Part shown: positions 1-7,771 of the stretch, one piece after another | Layout of the letters: each line of letters begins with the position of its first letter | How positions within the stretch are numbered: the stretch's first letter is position 1 | Source of the DNA: Clostridia bacterium | GTDB lineage: Bacteria; Bacillota; Clostridia; Oscillospirales; Acutalibacteraceae | Assembly: GCA_017942105.1 (NCBI GenBank) | Contig: JAGAVE010000012.1 | Span: 1 to 34,713, forward strand | Direction of reading: 5' to 3' | Length of the DNA stretch: 34,713 bases | Program-made: the position numbers and the translations under genes | The notes under the pieces: generated by a model | What the model was told of the DNA's origin: nothing | What the model saw: only the letters and a program-made list of their open reading frames with translations | Databases searched by the model: none

Positions 1-87
1 AATTAGCTGTTCACAGCAGAAAATACAACAATTTCCCAATGCGTCCGTTAAATTGGAAATCTCCCGCTGATTATATCAAGGCTTTTA

Positions 88-270
88 TCAACTTCGGCGA
101 AGTTTTCTAATTTTGTAACACATCATTGACAAACCTACAATCGGCAGGCTTCGCTTTCCGTTTTCATACATCCCGTATGCCTGAGAAGTGACTTTTAAAA
201 TCCGAGCAACATCTTCCTGCCGCAGATCGTTGTCAATTCTGAGGTCGTAAAGTCTTTTTGTATAGTCCAA
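88..270 (-). CDS. Small XRE-family HTH regulator, probably frameshifted
   Basis: Predicted DNA-binding regulator of 60 residues. The helix-turn-helix is visible in RIDNDLRQEDVARILKVTSQ followed by YGMYENGKRSLP, the usual Cro/CI-type pattern. The start is a TTG preceded by AGGGTGGTGAG, a good ribosome site. The C-terminus is abrupt (KIRKLRRS). If one A is removed from the A4 run at 111-114, the frame continues to a stop at 48-50 and reads LENFAEVDKSLDIISGRFPI, which resembles the usual end of this HTH family (a hydrophobic helix followed by SLDYLLGR). So the gene may carry a one-base insertion, or this may be a sequence error. It is divergent from the lipoprotein gene at 401, and the palindromes between them make it the obvious candidate to bind there. 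That link is inference. Confidence 0.7.
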   Translation of the reverse strand: MDYTKRLYDLRIDNDLRQEDVARILKVTSQAYGMYENGKRSLPIVGLSMMCYKIRKLRRS

Positions 271-304
271 TTGCTCACCACCCTGCAGTTTTCTCTATCG
301 CTAT

Positions 305-385
305 GATACAACAAATTGTTTCATTTTTCTTGACACGAAACAATTTGTTTGGTAGACTATGTACAATGAAACAATTTGTTTCATT
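305..385. promoter_or_regulatory. Three phased palindromic operators
   Basis: Three copies of a 21-bp dyad are centred at 315, 344 and 375. The third (365-385) is perfect, with arms AATGAAACAA and TTGTTTCATT around a central T. Copy 1 (305-325) has one perfect arm and one 7/10 arm; copy 2 (334-354) has 8/10 and 7/10 arms. Centre spacings of 29 and 31 bp are close to three helical turns, so dimers would sit on one face of the DNA. Copy 2 lies over the spacer and -10 region of the promoter at 330-358, and copy 3 covers the predicted transcription start up to the ribosome site. This geometry suits a repressor. The binder is not known; the adjacent XRE protein is the best guess. Confidence 0.75.
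330..358 (+). promoter_or_regulatory. Promoter of the lipoprotein gene
   Basis: A -35 box TTGACA (330-335) and a -10 box TAGACT (353-358) are separated by 17 bp, putting the start of transcription near 365, inside the third palindrome. The overlap with two of the three palindromes implies repression. Confidence 0.7.
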
Positions 386-400
386 GAAAGGAGATTAAAT

Positions 401-1852
401 ATGAAAGTAAAGAAAATTCTGGCGCTCCTTATGTCCGCGGCAACTATGATTACGATGTTTGCGGCTTGCGGCAAAGGTGACGGCGAAAGCAAAGACGGCG
501 AGACGACAACAACAACGGCAGCTTCAGCAGTGCAGAACAATAAACCGGTAGAGATTGATATAACAAAGGGCATTACTGCCAAAAAGATTGGTTCTTACAA
601 GAAGAATGAAGATGTTTCTTTCAGTTCTCCAACGGGTGTTGTTTATGAAACGGCTGACGGTAAGTTCGGTATTATTTCCGCAGACGGCAAGCACGATACG
701 GGGGCGATATACACTTCTTGCGGATATGAGAGCGAGTATTTTGTTGTCAGCAAAACCGATTATTCGAAAGCAGACTCTATTGACGATTTCAATGCGGACG
801 GCATGGTTGATGCAAACGGTAAAGAAATCATTCCAATGGGTTATACAAGCTTCACCAGAATAAATGACCGTTATTACCGAGCAGACAAAATAACTGAAAT
901 AACTGAAAACGAAGAAGAAGCTCTGGTATATTTCTCAGATGACAAATATCAGACTCAGTACAAAGAAGGCGATGTTTTGTGCAAGGGTACATGGGAAATT
1001 TATGATATGGAAACAGGAAAGACGGTTCCCGGTGCAACAGGCACGAAGGCTTATAAGCCTTCAGCGAATGGGTTTGCTCTTGAATATACAACAGATTCAA
1101 AGCAAGTAAAGAAAGTCGGCCCCGGAGGAAATGCAATTCCTTCAAACGCAAGAATTCTTGAAAATGACTGCTACAGTATACAGAGCGACAAAAAAGTTAC
1201 CGTATATGATGCTTACGGAGCAAAGCTCTTCGAATATACAGGTGAGAGCTATGTATCCGTTTATGCTGCGGGAAAAGACCGTTTTGCAATCCACGACAGC
1301 TCTAAGAAATATTTTATCGTCGATAAGAGCGGTAAGGCAATCAGCAAGGAGTTTGATTCTTCAATCAACAGCAGTACGGAAGAATTTATCATTTCAAACG
1401 GCAGGATTTACGACTATAACGGAAACCTTATTGTTGACGGCGATTATCATACAATTCAGAAAGACAGTGTGACAAACGGTGTGTGGTATATTTCGGGAAA
1501 TGACGGTAAAGCTCTTATAAAATATGACGGAACTGCTCTTTTCCAATGCAAGAATAACGACGGCGTCGGAATCTATTCAACTCATTTTGCAGTTTCAAGA
1601 AACAGCGACGGCTTGTATTATTCCTTTGCTGACAAGGATTATGTTATTGACGGTAATTCAGTTGCTCCGTGGCTCATAAGAGCACAATCGGAAGATGGGT
1701 CTGATGCATGGCTTGTTGATACTTTGTCAGGCAAAAAGATTATTGAAGGCTATTCTTATTATTATGCCTATGAAGCAAACGGAAAGTATTATATCCATGC
1801 AACAAGCTATGAGCTTGACAGCGTAGATGTTTACGAAATAAGCAAAGCATAA
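401..1852 (+). CDS. Secreted lipoprotein with WG-like beta repeats
   Basis: Predicted surface lipoprotein of 483 residues. The start chosen is the ATG after GAAAGGAG with 7-nt spacing; an upstream in-frame ATG at 359 lies inside the promoter. Residues 1-22 form a signal peptide ending in MFAAC, so Cys23 is the probable lipidation site, followed by a Gly/Asp/Thr-rich linker. The rest is made of short beta-rich units of the type GKFGIISADGK and KKYFIVDKSGKAI, resembling WG/KWG repeats. No catalytic motif is recognised. It is the first gene after the triple operator and is followed 29 bp later by a small membrane-protein gene, probably cotranscribed. Function unknown; surface binding or envelope sensing is possible for this repeat class. 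Confidence 0.8.
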   Translation: MKVKKILALLMSAATMITMFAACGKGDGESKDGETTTTTAASAVQNNKPVEIDITKGITAKKIGSYKKNEDVSFSSPTGVVYETADGKFGIISADGKHDTGAIYTSCGYESEYFVVSKTDYSKADSIDDFNADGMVDANGKEIIPMGYTSFTRINDRYYRADKITEITENEEEALVYFSDDKYQTQYKEGDVLCKGTWEIYDMETGKTVPGATGTKAYKPSANGFALEYTTDSKQVKKVGPGGNAIPSNARILENDCYSIQSDKKVTVYDAYGAKLFEYTGESYVSVYAAGKDRFAIHDSSKKYFIVDKSGKAISKEFDSSINSSTEEFIISNGRIYDYNGNLIVDGDYHTIQKDSVTNGVWYISGNDGKALIKYDGTALFQCKNNDGVGIYSTHFAVSRNSDGLYYSFADKDYVIDGNSVAPWLIRAQSEDGSDAWLVDTLSGKKIIEGYSYYYAYEANGKYYIHATSYELDSVDVYEISKA

Positions 1853-1881
1853 TCTTACTGCAAAAGGAAGGAGAAAGTATT

Positions 1882-2208
1882 ATGGAACGGATTTTGATGG
1901 CGGCTGTTGTCGGTGCTCTGGTAGGGGCCATCACTTCACTTATAGGCTATACAAGATTTAAAAAGCTTCTTGGCTCCTGTGAAACAGCGGCGGGAGATCC
2001 GGGTTCTTTTGAATATAAAGGAAAGTATTATGACGCGAACGCATACATTCAGCGAAGAGCCGAAGCTTTCGGCCAGATGAAGGCTAAGGAACTGCTGAAG
2101 ATGATAAAGAAAGCAGAGAAAAAGCTCGCGAAGAGCAAAAATCCTCAGTTTGATGCGGTCGAGCTGGAGGCTCTTAAGTACGCACTGACATTGGCAGGAA
2201 ACAAATAA
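1882..2208 (+). CDS. Small membrane-anchored hypothetical protein
   Basis: A 108-residue protein preceded by AAGGAAGGAG. Residues about 4-22 (MAAVVGALVGAITSLIGY) form one hydrophobic segment. The remainder is soluble and Lys-rich, with a probable amphipathic helix near MKAKELLKMIKKAEKKLAKS. I recognise no family. The 29-bp gap to the lipoprotein gene and the lack of a terminator between them suggest one transcript. Confidence 0.7.
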   Translation: MERILMAAVVGALVGAITSLIGYTRFKKLLGSCETAAGDPGSFEYKGKYYDANAYIQRRAEAFGQMKAKELLKMIKKAEKKLAKSKNPQFDAVELEALKYALTLAGNK

Positions 2209-2213
2209 AGATC

Positions 2214-2250
2214 AGGCCGGTTTTGTGTGTTTTAAACACGAAGCCGGTCT
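2214..2250 (+). terminator. Hairpin after the lipoprotein transcript
   Basis: A 15-bp stem (2214-2228 with 2236-2250, including three G-U pairs) closes a 7-nt loop just downstream of the stop codon. It lacks a proper U tract (TGTGTTATAC follows), so termination may be partial. Confidence 0.45.
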
Positions 2251-2310
2251 TGTGTTATACATATCTATATCATCAGTCGGGAGTGCCTCCCGGGAAAGAA
2301 GGTTATTTTT

Positions 2311-2799
2311 ATGGCAAAACCAATCGAACAGCAAGTTGCAGAGCTTACAAATGAGCAGAGAAGCAACATTAAATCCATTTATAAAAAGGCGGTTATTGCA
2401 GAAATCTGTTGTATAATTATCGGTCTGATTATTTCTGCGTGCTCATTTGTATTTGTTGCAGTGAAAGCAGAAGAGGCAAAGGACAGATATGAAATGCTTG
2501 AAACACAGCAGGCACTCAATGAAATGAACGGCACATTTAGTTTTGCGTTGAGCGATGAAGAAATGGAAGCAATGGATGAATACTATGACTACAAAGGAAT
2601 TCAGATTTTCAGTCTTTTGCCGGGTTTGGGTTTAAGTTTGATTGGAATAATTGTGTCGTACTGCATTATGAAGGCTAAATATCCATACTACAGCGAAGGA
2701 AAATACAAATATCTTAGAAATAGCGGATATTATAATGCGCCTCAGCAGAGTGTTGCCCCGCAGAATTATAATCAGAACTATCCGCAGCACAGACAGTAA
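2311..2799 (+). CDS. Two-TM hypothetical membrane protein
   Basis: A 162-residue protein with SD AGAAGG. There are two membrane segments, at about residues 30-52 and 97-118, joined by an acidic, Glu/Met-rich loop (DEEMEAMDEYYDY). The C-terminal tail is rich in Asn, Gln and Pro (NAPQQSVAPQNYNQNYPQHRQ is its last part). No family is recognised. A small GC-rich hairpin (2278-2292) sits just upstream of the ribosome site. The strong terminator at 2810-2846 ends this unit. Confidence 0.7.
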   Translation: MAKPIEQQVAELTNEQRSNIKSIYKKAVIAEICCIIIGLIISACSFVFVAVKAEEAKDRYEMLETQQALNEMNGTFSFALSDEEMEAMDEYYDYKGIQIFSLLPGLGLSLIGIIVSYCIMKAKYPYYSEGKYKYLRNSGYYNAPQQSVAPQNYNQNYPQHRQ

Positions 2800-2809
2800 T
2801 GTCTTATTA

Positions 2810-2846
2810 AAAAACGGTGGAGGACTTCGGTCTTCCGCCGTTTTTT
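2810..2846 (+). terminator. Strong intrinsic terminator with UUCG loop
   Basis: A 16-bp stem (2810-2825 with 2830-2845, two G-U pairs) is closed by a UUCG tetraloop, and the descending arm ends in a T6 run. Eleven bases after the preceding stop codon. Confidence 0.92.
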
Positions 2847-2944
2847 AGGTAAAACTGTTTTTACAGCTTCGATTCATTGCCGTGTATACTTTAAATCACA
2901 GGGAGAGATAAACAAATAAATTCACAAAAGAGAGGATAACGAAT

Positions 2945-3256
2945 ATGAACAGAAACTACTACTCACAGGGAAGAAATTACACGGGCAGCTACTCAGTTTT
3001 CGAAGCATCTTATGATAATGATACAAGGCTCGGCCTTTTTGCAAACGCGGCTCTTGCAGGTCTTGCCGCAGTGCTTCTTTTCGCCTCCGTGATAGCGGTT
3101 GTGTTCATCTCAGAGGTAGCAGGATGGGGATATATCTTATCTTCAATGATTATGTTTGCCGTTGATGCGCTCGTTATGCTCTCAGCAGTGAAATTAACTA
3201 AGGCGTTAAAGGTTTGGAAGCTTAACAGGCAGCAGCCTGCTATCCGCTGGGCATAA
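2945..3256 (+). CDS. Small two-TM hypothetical protein
   Basis: A 103-residue protein, SD AGAGGA about 9 nt before the ATG. The N-terminus is polar and Tyr-rich (NYYSQGRNYTGSYSVFEASY). Two hydrophobic segments follow, about residues 28-56 and 61-85, then a basic tail. A TATACT box at 2885-2890 could be its -10, but no convincing -35 accompanies it. It is isolated between two terminators. No family is recognised. Confidence 0.65.
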   Translation: MNRNYYSQGRNYTGSYSVFEASYDNDTRLGLFANAALAGLAAVLLFASVIAVVFISEVAGWGYILSSMIMFAVDALVMLSAVKLTKALKVWKLNRQQPAIRWA

Positions 3257-3281
3257 TCAAGTCGGTTGAATAATCAAAAAG

Positions 3282-3317
3282 AAACGGAGACGCTTCATAA
3301 AGAAGTTGTCTCCGTTT
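3282..3317. terminator. Bidirectional terminator between convergent genes
   Basis: Perfect 10-bp stem AAACGGAGAC (3282-3291) with GTCTCCGTTT (3308-3317), loop of 16 nt. It is T-rich on both sides and can end the plus-strand small gene and the minus-strand lysine operon. Confidence 0.8.
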
Positions 3318-3334
3318 AGCTTTATATATTTTGT

Positions 3335-4630
3335 TTATACCTGCCTTGCGATAAGATCATCAAAGCTTTCTCTTTTAACTGCAACATAATCCTTTTCACC
3401 GTCAAGCATAATGACGGGAGGCTTGCAGATTGCGTTATAGTTTGAACTCATTGCGAAGTTATATGCGCCCGTTGTAAGGACAGCTATCGTATCGCCTCTT
3501 TCAGGCTTAGGGATCTTTACGCCTTCCTGAATAAGGTCTCCGCTTTCGCAGCAACGGCCTGCAACCGTACATTCATAGTCGGCAGGCTCGTTCGCCTTGT
3601 TTGCGACCATAACCGTGTATGCAGACTGGTAAAGAGCGTATCTCGGGTTGTCGGGCATACCACCGTCAATTGAAACATAGTTCTTGAAGCCCTTGATTTC
3701 CTTGCGCGTGCCTGCAGTATAAAGCGTAAGTCCTGCATCTGCAACGATGCTTCTGCCGGGCTCCATAAGGATAGTCGGCATATTAACGCCGTGCTTTGCA
3801 CATTCAGCCTTAACAAGGTCTGCAATTCCTTCGATGTTCTTTGCATAGTCGATTTCGGGGTCGGCTTCAACATATTTAACGCCCATACCGCCGCCGAGGT
3901 TGAGTACGCTTGCCTCAAAGCCGAGCTGAGACTTCATATCCGCGAGGAATTTTATCATAATAACAGCCGCATCGCAGAAGGGGTCGTATTCAAAAATCTG
4001 CGAGCCGATATGGCAATGATATCCCATAAGAGCGATATTTTCTTTTGAAAGAGCAAGCTCAACAAGCTCTTTTGCCTGACCCGTTTCGATAGCGGCGCCG
4101 AATTTTGAATCGACATTACCCGTGCTGATCTTTGCATGGGTATGAGGGTCGATGCCGGGAGTAAGACGAAGAAGAATTTTCTGCTTTATGCCCTTGTTTG
4201 CGGCTTCGCGGTCGATTGCGTTAAGCTCTTCAACATTGTCGCAGACGAAATAGCCGATGCCGTTTTCGATTGCAAAAGCGATGTCAAAGTCAGTTTTGTT
4301 GTTTCCGTGGAAATATGCGTTTTCCATCGGGAAGCCTGCCTTGACAGCCGTGTAAAGCTCACCGGGGGAAACAACATCGATTCCCATCTCTTCCTCTTTC
4401 ATAATCTCATAAATTCTCTTGAAGCAGAGAGATTTACTTGCAAAAAGAGGCATTGATTTTCCGCCGAAAAATTCGCTCATTGCGCCTTTGTAAATACGGC
4501 ACTTTTCTCTTATTTTGTTTTCGTCCATTATATATGCAGGGGTCTGATATTTTGCGGCAAGCTCTACCGTATCGTGTCCTGCAAAGGTAAGATGACCGTT
4601 TTCGTTAACACCAAGGTTATTGCAGATCAT
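3335..4630 (-). CDS. lysA: Diaminopimelate decarboxylase
   Basis: Converts meso-diaminopimelate to L-lysine, the last step of the pathway, in the cytosol with PLP. At 431 residues it has normal length. Visible family features: the PLP lysine in FASKS (Lys66), the HCHIGSQ strand, the glycine-rich GGGMGVKY loop, EPGRS for phosphate binding, and CESGD carrying the catalytic cysteine contributed across the dimer. SD AAGGAAG precedes the ATG. It is the last gene of dapA-dapB-ddh-lysA, 16 bp after ddh, followed by the terminator at 3282-3317. Expression should follow the lysine riboswitch at the head of the operon. Confidence 0.95.
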   Translation of the reverse strand: MICNNLGVNENGHLTFAGHDTVELAAKYQTPAYIMDENKIREKCRIYKGAMSEFFGGKSMPLFASKSLCFKRIYEIMKEEEMGIDVVSPGELYTAVKAGFPMENAYFHGNNKTDFDIAFAIENGIGYFVCDNVEELNAIDREAANKGIKQKILLRLTPGIDPHTHAKISTGNVDSKFGAAIETGQAKELVELALSKENIALMGYHCHIGSQIFEYDPFCDAAVIMIKFLADMKSQLGFEASVLNLGGGMGVKYVEADPEIDYAKNIEGIADLVKAECAKHGVNMPTILMEPGRSIVADAGLTLYTAGTRKEIKGFKNYVSIDGGMPDNPRYALYQSAYTVMVANKANEPADYECTVAGRCCESGDLIQEGVKIPKPERGDTIAVLTTGAYNFAMSSNYNAICKPPVIMLDGEKDYVAVKRESFDDLIARQV

Positions 4631-4646
4631 TTGACTTCCTTCTTCC

Positions 4647-5630
4647 TTATAGCATATGCGCTCTTATTTCCTCGCCCGATTTATCAATGAGCTGAGCGGG
4701 AGCAATATCAAAAACAGTCTTACAGCCTGAATCGCCCGCCTTGCTGAGATTGTATGCGGCTCGTGCATATGCCGCAAGAACACTGCCTGTAAACTCAGGG
4801 TTTGATTCGAGGTTGAGGCTGTATTCGATTGTGTGTTTTGTGTTAAGGTCAAATCCCGTGAATCCGCTTCGGATAACTCTGCCGCCGTGGGGGATACCCA
4901 TATGGTCGCGCTGAAGCTCTTCAAGGGAGATGAAATTTACTGTTGTATCGTAATCGGCAAAGTAATTCGGCATCGTAACGATTTCCTTTTCAATCCTTGC
5001 CTTGTCTGCGCCTTCTTCAACAACGACGAAGCATTCTCTTGTATGCTTCTGCCTTGTTGTCAGCTCAGGGTTTTCGCCGTTACGCACGCTTTCGACAGCG
5101 CTTTCAACGGGTACTGTATACTGACGGGCATCAATGACGCCTTCAATTCGTCTGATTGCGTCCGAATGACCCTGGCTTACGCCCTTACCCCAGAAAGTGT
5201 AATCGTTTCCGTTGGGGAGGATTGCATTCATATAAAGGCGATTGAGGGAAAACATTCCCGGGTCCCAACCGACGGAGATGATTGCAACCTTGTTTCCTGA
5301 TTTTGCACTATTGTCAACATTTGCAAAGTGCTCAGGGATTTTTGCATGAGTGTCGAAGCTGTCTATAACATTGAAGTTTTCTGCAATTGCGGGAGTTGAT
5401 TCGGGGAGGTCTCTTGCGCTTCCGCCGCAGTTTATAATAACATCGATGTCGTCTTTATAGTCTGCGATTTTATCGTAGGGATATACCTTGACACCTTCTG
5501 TTTTTATTTTAACGGAATCGGGGTCTCTTCTTGAAAAAACTGCAACAAGCTCCATATCGGGGTTGTTTTTAACTGCAGCTTCAACTCCTTTTCCGAGGTT
5601 ACCGTAACCTGCTATACCAATTCTTATCAT
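4647..5630 (-). CDS. ddh: meso-Diaminopimelate dehydrogenase
   Basis: NADPH-dependent reductive amination of tetrahydrodipicolinate directly to meso-diaminopimelate, bypassing the succinylase/acetylase branches. 327 residues, normal for Ddh. Visible features: Rossmann motif GIAGYGNLGKG at the N-terminus, FSRRDP after the second strand, the Ddh-specific GWDPGMFSLNR segment, and PHGGRVIRSGF, which matches the substrate-site region of the family. Nine bases separate it from dapB, and its SD (AAGGTG) overlaps the dapB stop. With dapA, dapB and lysA it completes a four-gene route from aspartate semialdehyde and pyruvate to lysine, so no dapD/dapH-type genes are needed here. Confidence 0.95.
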   Translation of the reverse strand: MIRIGIAGYGNLGKGVEAAVKNNPDMELVAVFSRRDPDSVKIKTEGVKVYPYDKIADYKDDIDVIINCGGSARDLPESTPAIAENFNVIDSFDTHAKIPEHFANVDNSAKSGNKVAIISVGWDPGMFSLNRLYMNAILPNGNDYTFWGKGVSQGHSDAIRRIEGVIDARQYTVPVESAVESVRNGENPELTTRQKHTRECFVVVEEGADKARIEKEIVTMPNYFADYDTTVNFISLEELQRDHMGIPHGGRVIRSGFTGFDLNTKHTIEYSLNLESNPEFTGSVLAAYARAAYNLSKAGDSGCKTVFDIAPAQLIDKSGEEIRAHML

Positions 5631-5639
5631 AAAAACACC

Positions 5640-6377
5640 TTATTCCGTAACAATGCTGTTCATATTGTAAAGTCCTGCAGGCTTGTTGAGAATAAACTCT
5701 GCCGCAGAAACTGCGCCCTCTGCAAACAATGCTCTTGAGTGGGCTTCGTGCTTGAGGGTAATGGTCTGGCTGTCTGTTGAAACGAGAACCTCGTGAATAC
5801 CTATGATATTTCCTCGTCTTACAGCGTGAATGCCGACCTCATTTTTCTCTCTTTTTGCGTTGCCCTCACGGCCGAAAACAAACTGAGCCTTTTCGCGGAC
5901 TGCCTTGATTGCGTTTGCAATCATAAGAGCCGTACCGCTCGGAGCGTCGAGCTTGCGGTTATGATGAGTTTCAACGATTTCGATATCAGCATCGGGCATT
6001 GTAGCCGCCGCCTTGACTGCGAGCTCACAAAGAAGAGCTACGCCGAGTGACATATTTGCAGAGTGGAAAACTGCAATCTTTTTGCCTGCCTCTTCGATGA
6101 GAGAAAGCTCCTCAGGAGTGTGTCCCGTTGTTGCAACAACTGTCGGGATATTATTCTTCACGGCATAGTCGAGAAGCTCCTTTGTTCCGAGATGGTTTGA
6201 AAAGTCGATGATAATATCAGCTTTTCCGGAAAAATCGTTTATATCCGTGTAACAGCCGCTTTCAGCCGCCATTTTGTCTACCTTCGCGGCGACGCTCATA
6301 GTCTCGGAAGCTTCAACTATTTTTTCAACTTCCTTACCCATTCTGCCGCACGCGCCGTTGATGAGTACATTTATCAT
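5640..6377 (-). CDS. dapB: 4-Hydroxy-tetrahydrodipicolinate reductase
   Basis: Reduces hydroxytetrahydrodipicolinate to tetrahydrodipicolinate with NAD(P)H, second committed step to DAP/lysine. 245 residues, normal to slightly short. Visible: NGACGRMG nucleotide-binding loop at the N-terminus, ATTGHTPEE, and the catalytic signature ETHHNRKLDAPSGTA with the His-His pair, Lys and substrate-binding loop. Its ATG overlaps the dapA stop by 4 nt (ATGA), implying translational coupling. Confidence 0.95.
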   Translation of the reverse strand: MINVLINGACGRMGKEVEKIVEASETMSVAAKVDKMAAESGCYTDINDFSGKADIIIDFSNHLGTKELLDYAVKNNIPTVVATTGHTPEELSLIEEAGKKIAVFHSANMSLGVALLCELAVKAAATMPDADIEIVETHHNRKLDAPSGTALMIANAIKAVREKAQFVFGREGNAKREKNEVGIHAVRRGNIIGIHEVLVSTDSQTITLKHEAHSRALFAEGAVSAAEFILNKPAGLYNMNSIVTE

Positions 6378-7264
6378 ACATTCAACCCCTGCTGACGCAT
6401 AAGAGCGAGTAAGTTCTGCTTGTGTGCATCTTCCATCGGAGTAAGGGGAAGACGGAGATAATCTTCGCCGTAACCCATAGCGGCCATAGCAGCCTTAACG
6501 GGAATCGGGTTAACCTCGCAGAAAAGAGCGTTGATAAGGGGAAGGTAATCAAGCTGCATCTTAAGAGCTTCGTCTGTCTTACCTTCGAAGAACTTGTGAC
6601 ACATCTGTGATGTTTCCTTAGGAAGAACATTTGAAAGAACGGAGATAACACCTGAACCGCCGAGAGAAAGAAGGGGAATAACCTGATCGTCGTTACCTGA
6701 GTAGAGGTCAAGTCTGTCGCCGACGATAGCCATTGTCTCAACGATCTTTGAAATGTTGCCGCTTGCTTCCTTGATACCTGTAATCATCGGATGGTCAGCA
6801 AGAACGCCGTATGTTGCAGGCTCAATGTTGCAGCCGGTTCTTGAAGGAACATTGTAAAGAAGGCAGGGCTTTGTGCTTTCGTCAGCAATAGCCGTGAAGG
6901 TCTTGATAAGACCGTTCTGAGTAGCCTTGTTGTAGTACGGTGTAACGAGGAGCATACCTTCGTAGCCGATTTCGCAAGCGAATTTTGTAAGGTCGATTGC
7001 GTATGCAGTGTCGTTTGAGCCTGTACCTGCGATCATAGGAACCTTGCCTGCCGCACGCTTGTATGCAAACTCAAGAGCGTCTCTGTGCTCTTCGTCTGAA
7101 AGAGTTGAGCCTTCGCCTGTTGTGCCGCAGATAACGAGAGCGTCAATGCCTTCGTCGATCTGCCAGTCGATGAGCTTGCCGAAGTTTTCGTAATCGATAC
7201 CTTCTGCGTTAAGCGGTGTGATGAGGGCTGTAGCGGCGCCTCTGAAAATGCTGTTTTCTGTCAT
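6374..7264 (-). CDS. dapA: 4-Hydroxy-tetrahydrodipicolinate synthase
   Basis: Condenses pyruvate with aspartate semialdehyde, the first committed step of DAP/lysine synthesis. 296 residues, the usual length. Visible: ALITPLN, GTTGEGSTLS (pyruvate-binding GTTGE), the catalytic tyrosine in YNVPSRTG, and the Schiff-base lysine in GIKEASGN. The ATG at 7262-7264 follows AAAGGAG with normal spacing. An in-frame extension of 38 codons exists but lies inside the riboswitch terminator, so it is not used. First gene of the operon, 4-nt overlap with dapB. Confidence 0.96.
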   Translation of the reverse strand: MTENSIFRGAATALITPLNAEGIDYENFGKLIDWQIDEGIDALVICGTTGEGSTLSDEEHRDALEFAYKRAAGKVPMIAGTGSNDTAYAIDLTKFACEIGYEGMLLVTPYYNKATQNGLIKTFTAIADESTKPCLLYNVPSRTGCNIEPATYGVLADHPMITGIKEASGNISKIVETMAIVGDRLDLYSGNDDQVIPLLSLGGSGVISVLSNVLPKETSQMCHKFFEGKTDEALKMQLDYLPLINALFCEVNPIPVKAAMAAMGYGEDYLRLPLTPMEDAHKQNLLALMRQQGLNV

Positions 7265-7297
7265 TTTAAAAACTCCTTTGTTTAGGTAATAAGCAAT

Positions 7298-7323
7298 AAA
7301 AAATAGCCGATTTGCATCGACTA
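7298..7323 (-). terminator. Riboswitch-controlled terminator
   Basis: Read on the minus strand: an 8-bp stem TAGTCGAT/ATCGGCTA (with G-U pairs) around a GCAA tetraloop, followed by a T6 run. It lies between the lysine aptamer and the dapA ribosome site and is the expression platform's OFF state. Confidence 0.88.
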
Positions 7324-7361
7324 CCCGAATTTGTTCCGGCAATACTGCCGTGAAAAAATGT

Positions 7362-7527
7362 AAGATAGCTCTCCGCAATATGCGACAATAGGCGGGATCT
7401 TATTCCCGACTACCAGCACAGCCTTTGGCTTGGCTGCCTTCGGCAACGATTCCTTTCACATCTGCCGTAAGCCTTGCCGGAGCCTTGAAAAGCAGGTGCT
7501 ACTGATAATGCGATGCGCCTCTATCGT
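7362..7527 (-). ncRNA. Lysine riboswitch (L box)
   Basis: On the minus strand the RNA carries the L-box landmarks in order: GATAGAGGCGC at the 5' side of P1/P2, an AGTA just after, GGCTCCGG and GTGAAAGG, the invariant GCCGAAGG, GGCTGTGCTGG, a CGGGA/TCCCG hairpin, and the 3' closing GGAGAGCTATCT. GATAG (5') pairs with CTATC (3') to form P1. It is followed by a terminator and then the dapA-dapB-ddh-lysA operon, which fits ligand and targets. Lysine binding should favour termination. The class is well known; the assignment rests on motifs, order and context. Confidence 0.95.
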
Positions 7528-7550
7528 TAATTTTTTATTAACTTTGGGAT

Positions 7551-7579
7551 ATAGTATCATACTATATTATAAATTGCAA
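7551..7579 (-). promoter_or_regulatory. Promoter of the lysine operon
   Basis: Minus strand -35 TTGCAA (7579-7574), 17-bp spacer, -10 TACTAT (7556-7551), just upstream of the riboswitch 5' end. The rest of the gap up to the plus-strand promoter at 7712 holds only AT-rich sequence with no element I can name. Confidence 0.65.
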
Positions 7580-7711
7580 GAGTTTTTTTGTATTTTATTA
7601 AAATTTAGTTTAGTGAATATTTAACAAACAAAGAATGTTGTATTTGTAAAAGATAGCAACAAAAATCTGTGCTGATTTTTCGTGGGAATATTAAGTTGTA
7701 TTCGGCATTTG

Positions 7712-7740
7712 TTGACACGGTTTCGGGGGAAGTGTATAAT
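7712..7740 (+). promoter_or_regulatory. Consensus promoter of the orphan gene at 7772
   Basis: TTGACA (7712-7717), exactly 17 bp, TATAAT (7735-7740): both hexamers match the vegetative consensus perfectly. Start of transcription near 7747, leaving a 25-nt leader. Confidence 0.85.
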
Positions 7741-7771
7741 TACATTAATAAAAGCACTGAAAGGAACTCGA

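Noticed and set aside
2278-2292. Small GC hairpin before the gene at 2311 as a riboswitch or terminator
   Set aside because: A 6-bp stem with a 3-nt loop and no T run or conserved aptamer sequence; too little to call.
4833-5300. 155-codon open frame antisense to ddh
   Set aside because: The composition mirrors the ddh codons; no SD, no family, and ddh is unambiguous.
7265-7378. N-terminal extension of dapA
   Set aside because: It would translate the riboswitch terminator; the ATG at 7262-7264 has a proper AAAGGAG and gives the standard DapA start.
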